DNA from: CAWFMO01 sp963817065
GTDB taxonomy: Bacteria; Actinomycetota; Thermoleophilia; Solirubrobacterales; 70-9
NCBI GenBank assembly: GCA_963817065.1
Contig: CAWFMO010000002.1
Location: 806,001-870,000, forward strand
Direction: 5' to 3'
DNA: 64,000 bases
The notes beneath the pieces are model-generated. The model saw only the letters and a program-made list of their open reading frames with translations, ran no database searches and was not told the origin of the DNA. Position 1 is the stretch's first letter. The number at the start of each line of letters is the position of its first letter. A program made the translations under genes and the position numbers. Shown in pieces: positions 34,979 to 43,004 of the stretch.

Positions 34979-36457
34979 GTGCCCGACCAGCGCCCACTGA
35001 CGATCGTCTCCAACCGCGGCCCCGCCGAGTACAGCCGCGACCCGCAGAGCGGCGAGCGGGCCCTGCAGCGCGGCGGCGGCGGCCTGGTCACCGCGCTGAC
35101 CGGCGTCGCGACCCACCGCAAGACGCTCTGGGTCGCCTCGGCGATGACCGACGAGGACATCGTCGTCGCCGAGGAGACCGGCGGCAAGCCGGTTGAGATC
35201 GAGCTCGAGGGCGCGACCTACGACGTCTGCCTAGTCGCCAGCGAGCCGGGTGCCTACGACCGCTTCTACAACACGATCGCGAACCCGATCCTCTGGTTCA
35301 TCCAGCACTACCTCTGGGACCTCTCGAACGCGCCCGACATCAGGCTCGCCGAGTACGAGGCCTGGGACCACGGCTACAAGGTCGTCAACGCCGACATCGC
35401 CGCCGCCGTGCTCGATCAGGTCGCCGACCAGGAGCGGCCGCTGGTGATGCTCCACGACTACCACCTCTACACCTGCGCCGGCCACATCCGCGAGGCGCGG
35501 CCCGACGCCTTCCTCCAGCACTTCGTCCACATCCCCTGGTCGGAGCCCGACTCGTGGCGGATCCTGCCCCACCGCTGGCGCGAGGAGATCTACCGCAGCA
35601 TGCTCGCCAACGACATCATCGGCTTCCACACGCGCTCCTACTGTCACTCGTTCCTCCAGTGCTGCCGCGAGCTGATGGAGTGCGAGGTCGACTGGGAGCG
35701 GAACGTCGTCCACGTCGAGGACCGCGAGGTCTGGGTCCGCCCCTACCCGCTCTCGATCGACAACGACCGGCTGTTCCGGACCGCTGAGTCGCAGGAGGTG
35801 CTCGACTACGAGCGCGAGCTGCTCGGCCGGCGCCGCGACCACCTGATCATCCGCGTCGACCGCGCCGACCTTTCGAAGAACGTCCTCCGCGGCTTCTCGG
35901 CCTTCGACACCTTCCTTGAGCAGCACCCCGAGTTCCGCGAGAAGGTGACCTTCATCGCCCACCTCCAGCCCTCGCGCCAGGACGTCCCCGAGTACGCCGA
36001 GTACCTGGAGCGGATCGAGGCACTGGTCGCGGTCGTCAACCACCGCCACGGGACGACCGACTGGATGCCGATCGACCTGCGGATCTACGAGAACTTCCCC
36101 GAGGCGGTCGCCCGCTACAAGCACTTCGACCTGCTGCTCGTCAACTCGCTCTTCGACGGCATGAACCTGGTCGCCAAGGAGGCGCCGGCGGTGAATACGC
36201 GTAACGGCGTAGTGATTTTGTCCGAGAACACCGGCGCCCACGAGGAGCTCGGCGACTGCACGCTCTCGGTCAATCCGTTCGACATCCAGGAGCAGGCCGA
36301 CACGATCTATCGAGCCCTGACGATGGACCCCGAGGAGAAGCGGGTCCGCGCCGAGCGCCTCAAGGAGATCATCGCCGAGCACGACCCAGGCGACTGGATC
36401 GACGACCAGCTCACCGACATCCGCGCGAAGGAGGAGGGCCGCTCGCCGGTCGGCTAG
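34979..36457 (+). CDS. GT20 synthase (trehalose-6-phosphate synthase-like)
   Basis: 492 residues of the OtsA fold. It shows TIVSNRGPAEYS, HDYHLYTCAGHIRE (catalytic His region), HIPWSEPDSWRILPHR, VDRADLSKN (the consensus has VDRLDYTKG, so this block is altered but keeps Arg and Lys), and DGMNLVAKE. The changed donor-site block and IDxNRGGGG segment leave open glucosylglycerol-phosphate or another glucoside phosphate as product. No otsB is next to it; the IMPase-like gene two positions upstream could serve. Confidence 0.85.
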   Translation: MPDQRPLTIVSNRGPAEYSRDPQSGERALQRGGGGLVTALTGVATHRKTLWVASAMTDEDIVVAEETGGKPVEIELEGATYDVCLVASEPGAYDRFYNTIANPILWFIQHYLWDLSNAPDIRLAEYEAWDHGYKVVNADIAAAVLDQVADQERPLVMLHDYHLYTCAGHIREARPDAFLQHFVHIPWSEPDSWRILPHRWREEIYRSMLANDIIGFHTRSYCHSFLQCCRELMECEVDWERNVVHVEDREVWVRPYPLSIDNDRLFRTAESQEVLDYERELLGRRRDHLIIRVDRADLSKNVLRGFSAFDTFLEQHPEFREKVTFIAHLQPSRQDVPEYAEYLERIEALVAVVNHRHGTTDWMPIDLRIYENFPEAVARYKHFDLLLVNSLFDGMNLVAKEAPAVNTRNGVVILSENTGAHEELGDCTLSVNPFDIQEQADTIYRALTMDPEEKRVRAERLKEIIAEHDPGDWIDDQLTDIRAKEEGRSPVG

Positions 36458-36460
36458 GCG

Positions 36461-36844
36461 CTAGCCCCGCTCGAAGGAGAACTCGCCGCCGCCGATCGGC
36501 GCGGGCGGGGGAAGCGACAGGATCGGGGGCGGTGCCGGGGGCTCGGGCTCGTCGACGGGGTTGGTTCGCTTCGGCTTCGACTTCGGCTTCGATTCGGCCG
36601 GCTTGTGTTTCGATCGCGCGCGCGGCCGCTTCGGCTTCGGCGCGGGAGGCGGCTTGACGGGCGGCGGGAGCACCGCAACGGGCGGAGCCGGAGGCGGCGG
36701 CTGCGGCAGCCCGACGTCGGGCTCGAGCGGGGGCGGCTCCTCGCCGCCGAGCAGCGACGGCAGGCTGACCGCGATCGCGACCGCGAGCAGCGCCCCGGCG
36801 ACGACCTTGCCGGCCGCCTCCCAGCGGATGTCCTTGAGGCCCAT
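36461..36844 (-). CDS. Proline/lysine-rich membrane-anchored protein
   Basis: 127 residues. One N-terminal transmembrane helix (residues about 12-30) is followed by an extended Pro-rich region with a strongly basic core (RPRARSKHKPAESKPKSKPKR). The composition resembles spacer regions of TonB-like or wall-spanning proteins but there is no domain. The stop is 4 bases from the GT20 stop (convergent), and the start lies at the edge of the structured region before rpsF. Function unknown. Confidence 0.65.
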   Translation of the reverse strand: MGLKDIRWEAAGKVVAGALLAVAIAVSLPSLLGGEEPPPLEPDVGLPQPPPPAPPVAVLPPPVKPPPAPKPKRPRARSKHKPAESKPKSKPKRTNPVDEPEPPAPPPILSLPPPAPIGGGEFSFERG

Positions 36845-36849
36845 GCCCG

Positions 36850-36968
36850 GTTTGAGGGCCTGCCCGGGGAATCTCGCCCCCCGGGCATCAAACGCGGCTG
36901 CAGGCGGCCGCAGGGATCAGTCGCTTCGGCTGCGTCTCCGCTCCCAAATGGAGCGGCCTGGCAGCCGC
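36850..36968 (+). promoter_or_regulatory. Structured leader/intergenic region before rpsF
   Basis: Two long inverted repeats fill the region between the divergent 36844 gene and rpsF. First: GTTTGA (36850-36855) pairs with TCAAAC (36888-36893), and inside it TGCCCGGGG (36861-36869) pairs perfectly with CCCCGGGCA (36879-36887). Second: GCGGCTGCAGGC (36894-36905) pairs with 36956-36968 with one bulged G, enclosing hairpin CCGCTCC/GGAGCGG (36938-36956). TATAGT at 36969 could be a -10 box giving a leaderless rpsF. Leaders of rpsF often bind the S6:S18 dimer; assignment here is tentative. Confidence 0.5.
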
Positions 36969-36984
36969 TATAGTCGCGCGCCGC

Positions 36985-37647
36985 ATGGCTAGGCACTACG
37001 AATTGGTCCTGATGCTCGACCCGGAGCTCCCGGAGGCGAGCCGCAAGAAGCTCGTCGACGACGTCCGCACCCAGATCGAGGCCAAGGGCACCCTCGACCA
37101 GGCGGACGACTGGGGCACGCGCAAGATGGCCTACGAGATCAAGCAGCGCAACGAGGCCGACTACCGCTTCTTCCGCTTCCAGGGCGAGAACGAGCTGCTC
37201 GAGGGCCTCGACCACAACCTGAAGATCGTCGACGGGGCGCTGCGCTTCCGGATCTTCAAGGTCGATCCCGACGCGCCGACCGCCGCGCCGCCTGTCGGAA
37301 GCTCGCCCGCGGGCTCCGATCGCCCCGATCGTTCCGCGCCGCCGCCGGCGGCCGCGCCGCCGCCCGCGGCCGCCCCGGCTCCCGCGGCAGCGCCGGCCGC
37401 CGACGCTCCTCCCGCGCCCGCCGAGACTCCTCCCGCTCCGGCCGCCGCTCCCCCTGCGCCGGCCGAGACACCCGCGCCTCCCGCGGAAGCCCCTCCCGCG
37501 CCCGCCGAGACTCCTGCGCCCCCCGCGGAGGCTCCCCCCGCGCCGACCGAGACTCCCGCGCCTCCCGCGCCTCCCGCCGAGACTCCCCCGGCAGCCGACG
37601 AGCCGCCGCCCGCGGACCCGCCGCCCGCCGACGCCCCAGAGGAGTAG
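36985..37647 (+). CDS. rpsF: Ribosomal protein bS6 with a long Pro/Ala/Glu-rich tail
   Basis: 220 residues, about twice the normal length. Residues 1-92 are a complete S6 fold (RHYELVLMLDPELPE, DWGTRKMAYEIKQRNEADY, LRFRIFKVD) binding S18 in the 30S platform. The remaining 125 residues consist of degenerate repeats of PAPAETPAPPAEAPPA type, with no hydrophobic core. Start ATG 36985 has no clear ribosome binding site. It is the first gene of rpsF-ssb-rpsR-rplI-dnaB. A terminator-like hairpin follows it. Confidence 0.92.
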   Translation: MARHYELVLMLDPELPEASRKKLVDDVRTQIEAKGTLDQADDWGTRKMAYEIKQRNEADYRFFRFQGENELLEGLDHNLKIVDGALRFRIFKVDPDAPTAAPPVGSSPAGSDRPDRSAPPPAAAPPPAAAPAPAAAPAADAPPAPAETPPAPAAAPPAPAETPAPPAEAPPAPAETPAPPAEAPPAPTETPAPPAPPAETPPAADEPPPADPPPADAPEE

Positions 37648-37672
37648 CCCGACGCCCCGCCCGCGTCGAATC

Positions 37673-37692
37673 CCCGCTCCCTGCGGGTTTTT
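37673..37692 (+). terminator. Rho-independent terminator-like hairpin after rpsF
   Basis: CCCGC (37673-37677), loop TCCCT, GCGGG (37683-37687), followed directly by TTTTT (37688-37692). The stem is only five GC pairs, so it may end transcription partly and let ssb be read through at a lower level. It is the only stem followed by a T-run I found in the window. Confidence 0.6.
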
Positions 37693-37766
37693 CCTCTTGC
37701 CCCGGGGGCCGGATAACGCCGTCCGCCGACTTAATATGGGAGTCCAAGTCGAAAGGAGCTAGACCA

Positions 37767-38246
37767 GTGGCGGCAAGCAACATCAACGTAGTGGCGATCA
37801 CGGGCAACCTGACTCGGGACCCCGAGCTTCGGAGCACCCCGAGCGGGACTTCGGTCTGCAAGCTGAGGGTCGCCGTGAACACCCGCCGCAAGGACGGCGC
37901 CAGCGGCGAGTGGATCGACAAGCCGAACTACTTCGACGTCACGGTCTGGGGCGCGCAGGGCGAGAACTGCGCCAACTACCTCTCCAAGGGCCGCCCGGTC
38001 GCGGTCGAGGGCCGCCTCGAGTGGCGCGAATGGGAGGCCCAGGACGGCTCCGGCAAGCGCCAGGCGGTCGAGATCATCGCCAACAGCGTCCAGTTCCTCG
38101 GCTCGCGCGGCGACAACCCCAACGCCGACAAGGCGAGCACCGGCAACGGCTTCGAGGCAAAGAGCGACGTCCCGGCCGACACGTCGGACTTCCAGCCGGC
38201 CGAGGCCAGCGCGGGAGCCAGTGGCGGGGACGACATCCCGTTCTAA
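37767..38246 (+). CDS. ssb: Single-stranded DNA-binding protein
   Basis: 159 residues. OB-fold with NVVAITGNLTRDPELRSTPSGT, KPNYFDVTVWGAQGENCANYL and KGRPVAVEGRLEWREWE, then a Gly/Ala/Asn linker and the acidic tip DDIPF that docks partner proteins. GTG start preceded by GAAAGGAGC. A TAATAT sequence at about 37731 may be a -10 box, which would give ssb its own promoter after the terminator-like hairpin. Confidence 0.96.
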   Translation: MAASNINVVAITGNLTRDPELRSTPSGTSVCKLRVAVNTRRKDGASGEWIDKPNYFDVTVWGAQGENCANYLSKGRPVAVEGRLEWREWEAQDGSGKRQAVEIIANSVQFLGSRGDNPNADKASTGNGFEAKSDVPADTSDFQPAEASAGASGGDDIPF

Positions 38247-38303
38247 CCGCGACCGCCGCCTGCGCGGCGCCTCCACGCCGCTGATGTCTATGATTCCGTG
38301 CTC

Positions 38304-38328
38304 CGCGCCGCGCTGATAGCGCGGCGCG
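38304..38328 (+). promoter_or_regulatory. Perfect 11-bp hairpin before rpsR
   Basis: CGCGCCGCGCT (38304-38314) and AGCGCGGCGCG (38318-38328) are exact complements with the loop GAT. The stem ends 12 bases before the rpsR ATG and hides any ribosome binding site region. No T-run follows, so a translational control or RNA-processing element is more likely than a terminator. Confidence 0.55.
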
Positions 38329-38339
38329 AACCGGTTTAT

Positions 38340-38603
38340 ATGGCGAGACAACGAACAAACGACTCGAGCCCGCGCAGGCGCCGGGGCCCCTCCGACCGCT
38401 TCCGGCCGCGCAAGTACGCGCGCCTCAACGTCGACAACATCGACTACAAGGACCTGACGACGATGCGGCGCTTCCTCTCCGATCGCGGCAAGACCCGCTC
38501 GCGGCGCGTGACCGGGCTCTCGCGCCGCCACCAGCAGCAGCTCGCGACCGGCGTCAAGCGCGCCCGCGAGCTCGCGCTGCTGCCCTACGTCGGCGAGCGA
38601 TAG
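38340..38603 (+). CDS. rpsR: Ribosomal protein bS18
   Basis: 87 residues. Basic N-terminus, then the S18 core with RPRKYARLNVDNIDYKDLTTMRRFLSDRGK and SRRVTGLSRRHQQQLATGVKRAR. It binds S6 and 16S rRNA in the platform. ATG 38340 gives the family length; GTG 38298 would add 14 residues but would place the hairpin inside the coding region. The TAG stop overlaps rplI by one base. No Cys zinc motif, so this is the zinc-independent form. Confidence 0.95.
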   Translation: MARQRTNDSSPRRRRGPSDRFRPRKYARLNVDNIDYKDLTTMRRFLSDRGKTRSRRVTGLSRRHQQQLATGVKRARELALLPYVGER

Positions 38604-39055
38604 TGGCGCAGGCCGTCCTGCTCTCCGACGTCGAGAACCTCGGCTCGCGCGGCGAGGCGGTCGAAGTCTCGCCCGGATACCTCCGCAACTACCTGATCCC
38701 GCGCAAGCTCGCCCAGCCCGCGACCCGGGCCTCGCTCGAGGAAGCGCAGCGGCGCCAGGCCCAGGCCGAGGAGGCCGAGCGCCAGGCGATCGAGAAGGCT
38801 GACGAGACCGCGGCGCTGCTCGCGAAGACCGTGCTGACGATCAACCACCGAGCCGGCGAGGACGGCAAGCTCTTCGGATCGGTGACCTCGAAGGAGATCG
38901 CCGAGGCGATCCAGGCCGCGCGCGGGTTGAAGGTCGATCGTAAGAAGGTCAAGCTCGATACCGACATCCGCGAGACCGGCACGTTCATGGTCGAGATCGA
39001 AGTCGCGGGCGGCAAGACCGCCTCCGTGAAGACGATCGTCGCCGCCCAGGAGTAG
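38603..39055 (+). CDS. rplI: Ribosomal protein bL9
   Basis: 150 residues. The N-terminal rRNA-binding domain has AVLLSDVENLGSRGEAVEVSPGYLRNYLIPRKLA, the long connecting helix is Glu/Ala/Gln-rich (RRQAQAEEAERQAIEK), and the C-terminal domain has GKLFGSVTSKEIAEAI. Start GTG is coupled to the rpsR stop. Normal length and complete. Confidence 0.96.
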   Translation: MAQAVLLSDVENLGSRGEAVEVSPGYLRNYLIPRKLAQPATRASLEEAQRRQAQAEEAERQAIEKADETAALLAKTVLTINHRAGEDGKLFGSVTSKEIAEAIQAARGLKVDRKKVKLDTDIRETGTFMVEIEVAGGKTASVKTIVAAQE

Positions 39056-39218
39056 CGCCCCCTCACGATCCGGCGGGCCCGCCCGTCGAGACGTGAAAAA
39101 AGTTCACACCGTCAGAGCGGGGAAAGCTCTGCCGCGCCCGCCCCTATGTGGTTTGGTTGACGCGGGGCAGCGCGAGGGGCGAAATTCGTCCGCCGGGGCC
39201 TCACTGAAGATGTAGGGG
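39056..39218 (+). other. rplI-dnaB intergenic region with inverted repeats
   Basis: 163 bases without a gene. It contains the palindrome GGCGGGCCCGCC (39072-39083), GTGAA/TTCAC around an A-run (39093-39107), and the hairpin CAGAGC/GCTCTG (39113-39131). The A-rich stretch is a clear low-GC island in this genome and could be a promoter UP-like or regulator-binding site for dnaB. No typical -35/-10 pair is convincing. Confidence 0.4.
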
Positions 39219-40742
39219 ATGACCGGAAACGGCCGACTCCCCGCCCCAAACCCCCCCATGGCGACCGCCCAAGCACACGTCCCTCCCCAGAACCTCGAGG
39301 CCGAGGAGTCGGTGCTCGGGGCGATGATGGTCTCCGAGGCCGCGATCAACCCGGTGATCGAGGAGGTCCGCCTCAAGCCCGACGACTTCTACCGCGAGCA
39401 GCACCGCAAGATCTTCGCCGCGATCCTCCAGCTCCAGCTCGCCAGCGACCCGGTCGACGCCCTGACGGTTTCCGAGGCGCTCTCCAACAACGGCGAGCTC
39501 GAGGCCGTCGGCGGCCGCGACATCGTCTCCAGCCTCGCGGCGACCGCGCCGGCCCCCGGCAACGCTCAGCACTACGCCGAGATCGTCCAGCAGAACGCGA
39601 TGCTGCGGCGGTTGATCGCCGCCGCGCAGACGATCCAGGCGTCGGTGGACCAGCGCGACGGGGACCCGCAGCACCTCGCCGAACGCGCCGAGAAGCTGCT
39701 CTTCGACGTCGCCCACGCCGAGCACAGCTCCGACTTCCGCGAGATCGGCACGATCCTCGAGGACGAGCTCGAGAAGCTCGAGGAGCTCTCGAAGGGCGAC
39801 GCCGAGGTGATCGGGACCCCCTCGGGCTTCCGCGACCTCGACAGCGTCACCGGCGGCTTCCGGCCCGGCAACCTGATCGTGATCGCGGCCCGCCCGGCGA
39901 TGGGCAAGTCGGCGATCGTCTGCAACATCGCCGAGAACGCGGCGATGAAGTACGACCGGCCGGTCGCCCTGTTCTCGCTAGAGATGTCGGAGGCCGAGCT
40001 CGCCCAGCGCTTCATCGCCTCGCAGTCGCGGATTCCCTCGGACAAGCTCCGCAAGGGCCAGGTCGCGAGCCGCGATTGGGCCGGCGTCGTCCGCGCCTGC
40101 AACAAGCTCGACTCGGCGCCGATGTGGATCGACGACTCCTCCGACCTCGGGATGCTCGAGCTTCGCGCCAAGGCGCGGCGGCTCCACTCCCAGGTGATGG
40201 ACAAGGGCGGCCTCGGGATGATCATCGTCGACTACATCCAGCTGATGCGCGCCGAGGACCCGCGCGTCAACCGCGTCGAGCAGGTCGCGCAGATGAGCCG
40301 CGGGCTCAAGATCCTCGCCCGCGAGCTCGAGGTCCCGGTGATCGCGATCTCGCAGCTCTCGCGCGCCCCCGAGCAGCGCCCCGACAAGCGCCCGATCCTC
40401 TCCGACCTGCGCGAGTCGGGCTCGATCGAGCAGGACGCCGACCTCGTCGCCTTCCTCTACCGCGACGAGTACTACACCGGCGAGGAGTCCGAGGAGCCCG
40501 GGGTCGCCGAGCTGATCGTCGCCAAGCACCGAAACGGCCCGGTCAAGAAGATCAAGCTCGCGTTCGTCGACCGCTACCCGAAGTTCGTCGACATGGCGCG
40601 CGGCGAGGCCCCGGCCGAGCAGCGTCCGGGCGCGGCGGACCCGATGCTCGGCGGCGAGAGCGACTCCGGGGCGAGCACAAACGGCGGCGGCTCGAACGGG
40701 GCCGGCGAAGACGACGGCTTCGACATCGCCGAGGAGTTCTAG
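39219..40742 (+). CDS. dnaB: Replicative DNA helicase DnaB
   Basis: 507 residues. N-terminal helical domain (PPQNLEAEESVLGAMM), linker, then the RecA-like ATPase domain with Walker A ARPAMGKSA, LFSLEMS, MIIVDYIQLM (Walker B) and ISQLSRAPEQR, ending with the DNA-loop and FVDRYPKFVDM. Ser/Gly/Asn-rich C-terminal tail. It unwinds the fork as a hexamer. ATG 39219 follows a GGGG-type site; ATG 39258 is an alternative that starts just before the conserved part. No intein. Confidence 0.95.
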   Translation: MTGNGRLPAPNPPMATAQAHVPPQNLEAEESVLGAMMVSEAAINPVIEEVRLKPDDFYREQHRKIFAAILQLQLASDPVDALTVSEALSNNGELEAVGGRDIVSSLAATAPAPGNAQHYAEIVQQNAMLRRLIAAAQTIQASVDQRDGDPQHLAERAEKLLFDVAHAEHSSDFREIGTILEDELEKLEELSKGDAEVIGTPSGFRDLDSVTGGFRPGNLIVIAARPAMGKSAIVCNIAENAAMKYDRPVALFSLEMSEAELAQRFIASQSRIPSDKLRKGQVASRDWAGVVRACNKLDSAPMWIDDSSDLGMLELRAKARRLHSQVMDKGGLGMIIVDYIQLMRAEDPRVNRVEQVAQMSRGLKILARELEVPVIAISQLSRAPEQRPDKRPILSDLRESGSIEQDADLVAFLYRDEYYTGEESEEPGVAELIVAKHRNGPVKKIKLAFVDRYPKFVDMARGEAPAEQRPGAADPMLGGESDSGASTNGGGSNGAGEDDGFDIAEEF

Positions 40743-40744
40743 CC

Positions 40745-41449
40745 GTGCCCCGTGCCCAGGAAGAGGGAGGCTGCCCGCTCGCGGCCTGCGACGGCTCGGG
40801 CTGGATCCTCGGCCCCGAGGACATCGCGCGCGCCTGCGAATGCCGCGAGAAGCGGATGGCGCGGGCACGCAGCCGCGGCGTCTCATCGGTGATCCCGCCC
40901 AAGTACCGCGGCGTCTCGTTCGAGCGCCCACCCGTGACCGCGATCGACCCGATGGTCGTGCGCGCGGTGCGCGCCTTCTGCGACGACGGCAACCAGAACC
41001 TCGACGACGGGCGCGGGCTGTGGCTGATGGGCGACGTCGGGACCGGCAAGACGACGCTCGCGATGCTGGTCTCGAAGACGGCGCTCGAGCTCGGGCGCTC
41101 GGTCGCGATCTACTCCCTGCCGAAGCTGCTCGCGCGGGTGCGGCGCACCTACGACGCCGCGCCGGGCGAGAGCTCCTACCTCGAGCTCTTCGAGCGCCTG
41201 ACCTCGGTCGACCTCCTGCACATCGACGACCTCGGGGCCGAGAAGACGACCGACTGGGTTCTCGAGCAGCTCTACGCGCTGATCAACGAGCGCTACGAGG
41301 CGCGCCGCTCGATCCTCGTGACCACGAACCTCGACCAGGCCGAGCTCGAGCAGCAGATCGGCGCCCGCACCGTCTCACGCCTGGTCGAGATCTGCGGCGA
41401 CCCGCTGCCGCTGTTCGGCGACGACCGCCGCGTGCGGCTCGCGTCCTAG
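40745..41449 (+). CDS. DnaC/DnaI-like AAA+ ATPase (putative helicase loader)
   Basis: 234 residues. An N-terminal Cys-rich region (CPLAACDGSG, then ACECREKRM, four Cys that could bind zinc as in DnaI) is followed by an AAA+ domain with Walker A GDVGTGKTT, Walker B LLHIDDLGAE, sensor 1 LVTTNL and the Arg-finger region RTVSRLVEIC. It begins 2 bases after the dnaB stop with GTG. Loading DnaB onto DNA is the natural inference from position and architecture. Confidence 0.85.
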   Translation: MPRAQEEGGCPLAACDGSGWILGPEDIARACECREKRMARARSRGVSSVIPPKYRGVSFERPPVTAIDPMVVRAVRAFCDDGNQNLDDGRGLWLMGDVGTGKTTLAMLVSKTALELGRSVAIYSLPKLLARVRRTYDAAPGESSYLELFERLTSVDLLHIDDLGAEKTTDWVLEQLYALINERYEARRSILVTTNLDQAELEQQIGARTVSRLVEICGDPLPLFGDDRRVRLAS

Positions 41450-41466
41450 GAGCCTGACCCGCGCGA

Positions 41467-42315
41467 TCAGCCCGGGCGGCCGAGCAGGAGCTCGCGAACC
41501 ACCGACAACGCGGCCATGTGGCCGCTGCCGCCGGCGATCGCGGCCTGCTGGGGGGCGACGGCGACGTCGCCGGCAGCGTAGACGCCGGGCACGCTGGTCA
41601 GTCCGAGCGGGTCGGCGGCGACCCGCCCGTCCTCGGTCAGCTCGAGGCCCAGGCTCTCGGCCAGCTGCCCGCGGCGGCGAAGCGGCGCGTAGAGCAGGAC
41701 GGCATCGCACGGGACCTCCGATCCGTCGCGGAGGGCGACGGCCTGGACGACCCCGTCATCGGCGCGAAGCTCGGCGACGGCGTCAGGTTCGACGACGGTG
41801 ACGTCGTCCGTCCATCCGCGGGCGAGCGTGGCCAGCTGATCGGCCTTCTCCCCTTCCGCGTAGATCGCCCACCGCTTGTCGCGAGCCTCCCACCCGTGGC
41901 AGAACGGGCAGTGGAAGACCGATCCGCCCCAGTGCTCGGCGAAGCCCGGGACCTCGGCGACCTGGTAGTCCATTCCCGTGGCGAGGATCAGGCAGCTCGC
42001 TTGGACCGGATCCGCGTCGCCGCGCAGGTCGACGACGAACCCATCGCCCTCGGGCCGGGCGTCGACCGCCTCGGTGTCCCGGACGACCACCGAGTCGTAG
42101 GCCTCGAGCTGGGCCCGCCCGCGCTCGTAGAGCTCGCCCGGCGGGGTGCCGTCGAGGGCGAGCCCGCCGCCTACGTGCGCCGCGGCCCGGTTGCTCTGCC
42201 CGCCGAGGTCGAGGAGCAGCGTGCGCCGGCGCGCGCGGCCGAGGACGAGCGCGGCGCTCAAACCGGCGACGCCGCCTCCGAGGACTACGCACTCCCACTC
42301 GTTCGGCCTGGTCAT
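41467..42315 (-). CDS. Thioredoxin reductase-like FAD/NAD(P)-dependent oxidoreductase
   Basis: 282 residues. FAD-binding VVLGGGVAGLSAAL at the N-terminus, redox-active CPFC with the following HGWE, and the terminal GVYAAGDVA motif that binds FAD. The NAD(P) domain (residues about 120-240) has AIYAEGEKADQLATLA instead of a strict GxGxxA, so cofactor preference is unclear. Proteins of this group reduce small disulfides rather than thioredoxin in some cases. It is the only reading on this strand between the DnaC-like and CAP genes. Confidence 0.86.
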   Translation of the reverse strand: MTRPNEWECVVLGGGVAGLSAALVLGRARRRTLLLDLGGQSNRAAAHVGGGLALDGTPPGELYERGRAQLEAYDSVVVRDTEAVDARPEGDGFVVDLRGDADPVQASCLILATGMDYQVAEVPGFAEHWGGSVFHCPFCHGWEARDKRWAIYAEGEKADQLATLARGWTDDVTVVEPDAVAELRADDGVVQAVALRDGSEVPCDAVLLYAPLRRRGQLAESLGLELTEDGRVAADPLGLTSVPGVYAAGDVAVAPQQAAIAGGSGHMAALSVVRELLLGRPG

Positions 42316-42350
42316 CCTGCCGGGACGATCTCAAGAATGGAGAGCCGTGT

Positions 42351-42905
42351 CTAGCGCCGGTACCCGAAGTCGGTGGTCACGATCACCGAGGGCAGCTCGT
42401 TCGGGTCCTCGGGGCTGCCCCAGTCGGCTCCGATCCCGATCTCGCGGAACCCCGGCTTCAAGATGTTCTGCCTGTGCGGCGGGCTGTCCATCAGCCGGTT
42501 GAACATCGAGTTCGGCGTGCCGAGCGCCCAGCTGCCCCAGACGATGTTCTCGCCCACGCGCCAGGAGCGGGCGCCGGTCGTGTAGCCGCTGGCGGCGATC
42601 CTGGTCACGAAGGTGCTGCCGTCGAGCGACTCGTGCGCGAAGAAGCTCCCCCAGCGCATCGCCGAGGAATGTGCGCGCGCGACCGCAGCGAGCCGCGCGT
42701 TCGAGCGCAGCGGCTCGAGACCGTGATCCTCGCGCTCGGCGTTCATCAGGCAGAGCGTCGCGGCCTCGACCTCGGCGAGGCCGACCCGGACCGGGTTCGG
42801 CAGCACCCGCGCGTTCGGGCAGGCAGCCCCGTGCGAGCTCGCGGGAGCGAGCAACGAGGCCGCAACGACGGCCAGCGCGGCCGCGATCGAGATTCGACGT
42901 GCCAT
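42351..42905 (-). CDS. Secreted CAP/SCP-domain protein
   Basis: 184 residues. A signal peptide ending near SSHGA is followed by a CAP domain with LCLMNAERED, ARLAAVARAHSSAM, FFAHESLDG (His and Glu of the CAP cavity), VGENIVWG and the terminal SPPHRQNILKPGFREIG (second His). CAP proteins are secreted, with unclear or lipid-binding roles in bacteria. It is divergent from purA with a 99-base spacer. Confidence 0.9.
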   Translation of the reverse strand: MARRISIAAALAVVAASLLAPASSHGAACPNARVLPNPVRVGLAEVEAATLCLMNAEREDHGLEPLRSNARLAAVARAHSSAMRWGSFFAHESLDGSTFVTRIAASGYTTGARSWRVGENIVWGSWALGTPNSMFNRLMDSPPHRQNILKPGFREIGIGADWGSPEDPNELPSVIVTTDFGYRR

Positions 42906-43004
42906 TGGTCATTAGTCGGTATCTGGGCACGAAGATCACGCCTTTCGGCCTCGAATCTGGACGGATGCGCGATCGCCCGCCCGGGCCCTCATAATCCTCT
43001 CGCC

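Noticed and set aside
37400..37640. CRISPR-like or satellite array in the rpsF 3' part
   Set aside because: The repeats are degenerate Pro/Ala/Glu codons in frame with rpsF, without regular spacers.
36850..41449. Replication origin near rpsF-dnaB
   Set aside because: No dnaA, gyrB, rpmH or clustered DnaA boxes seen; the ribosomal/dnaB block is often far from oriC.
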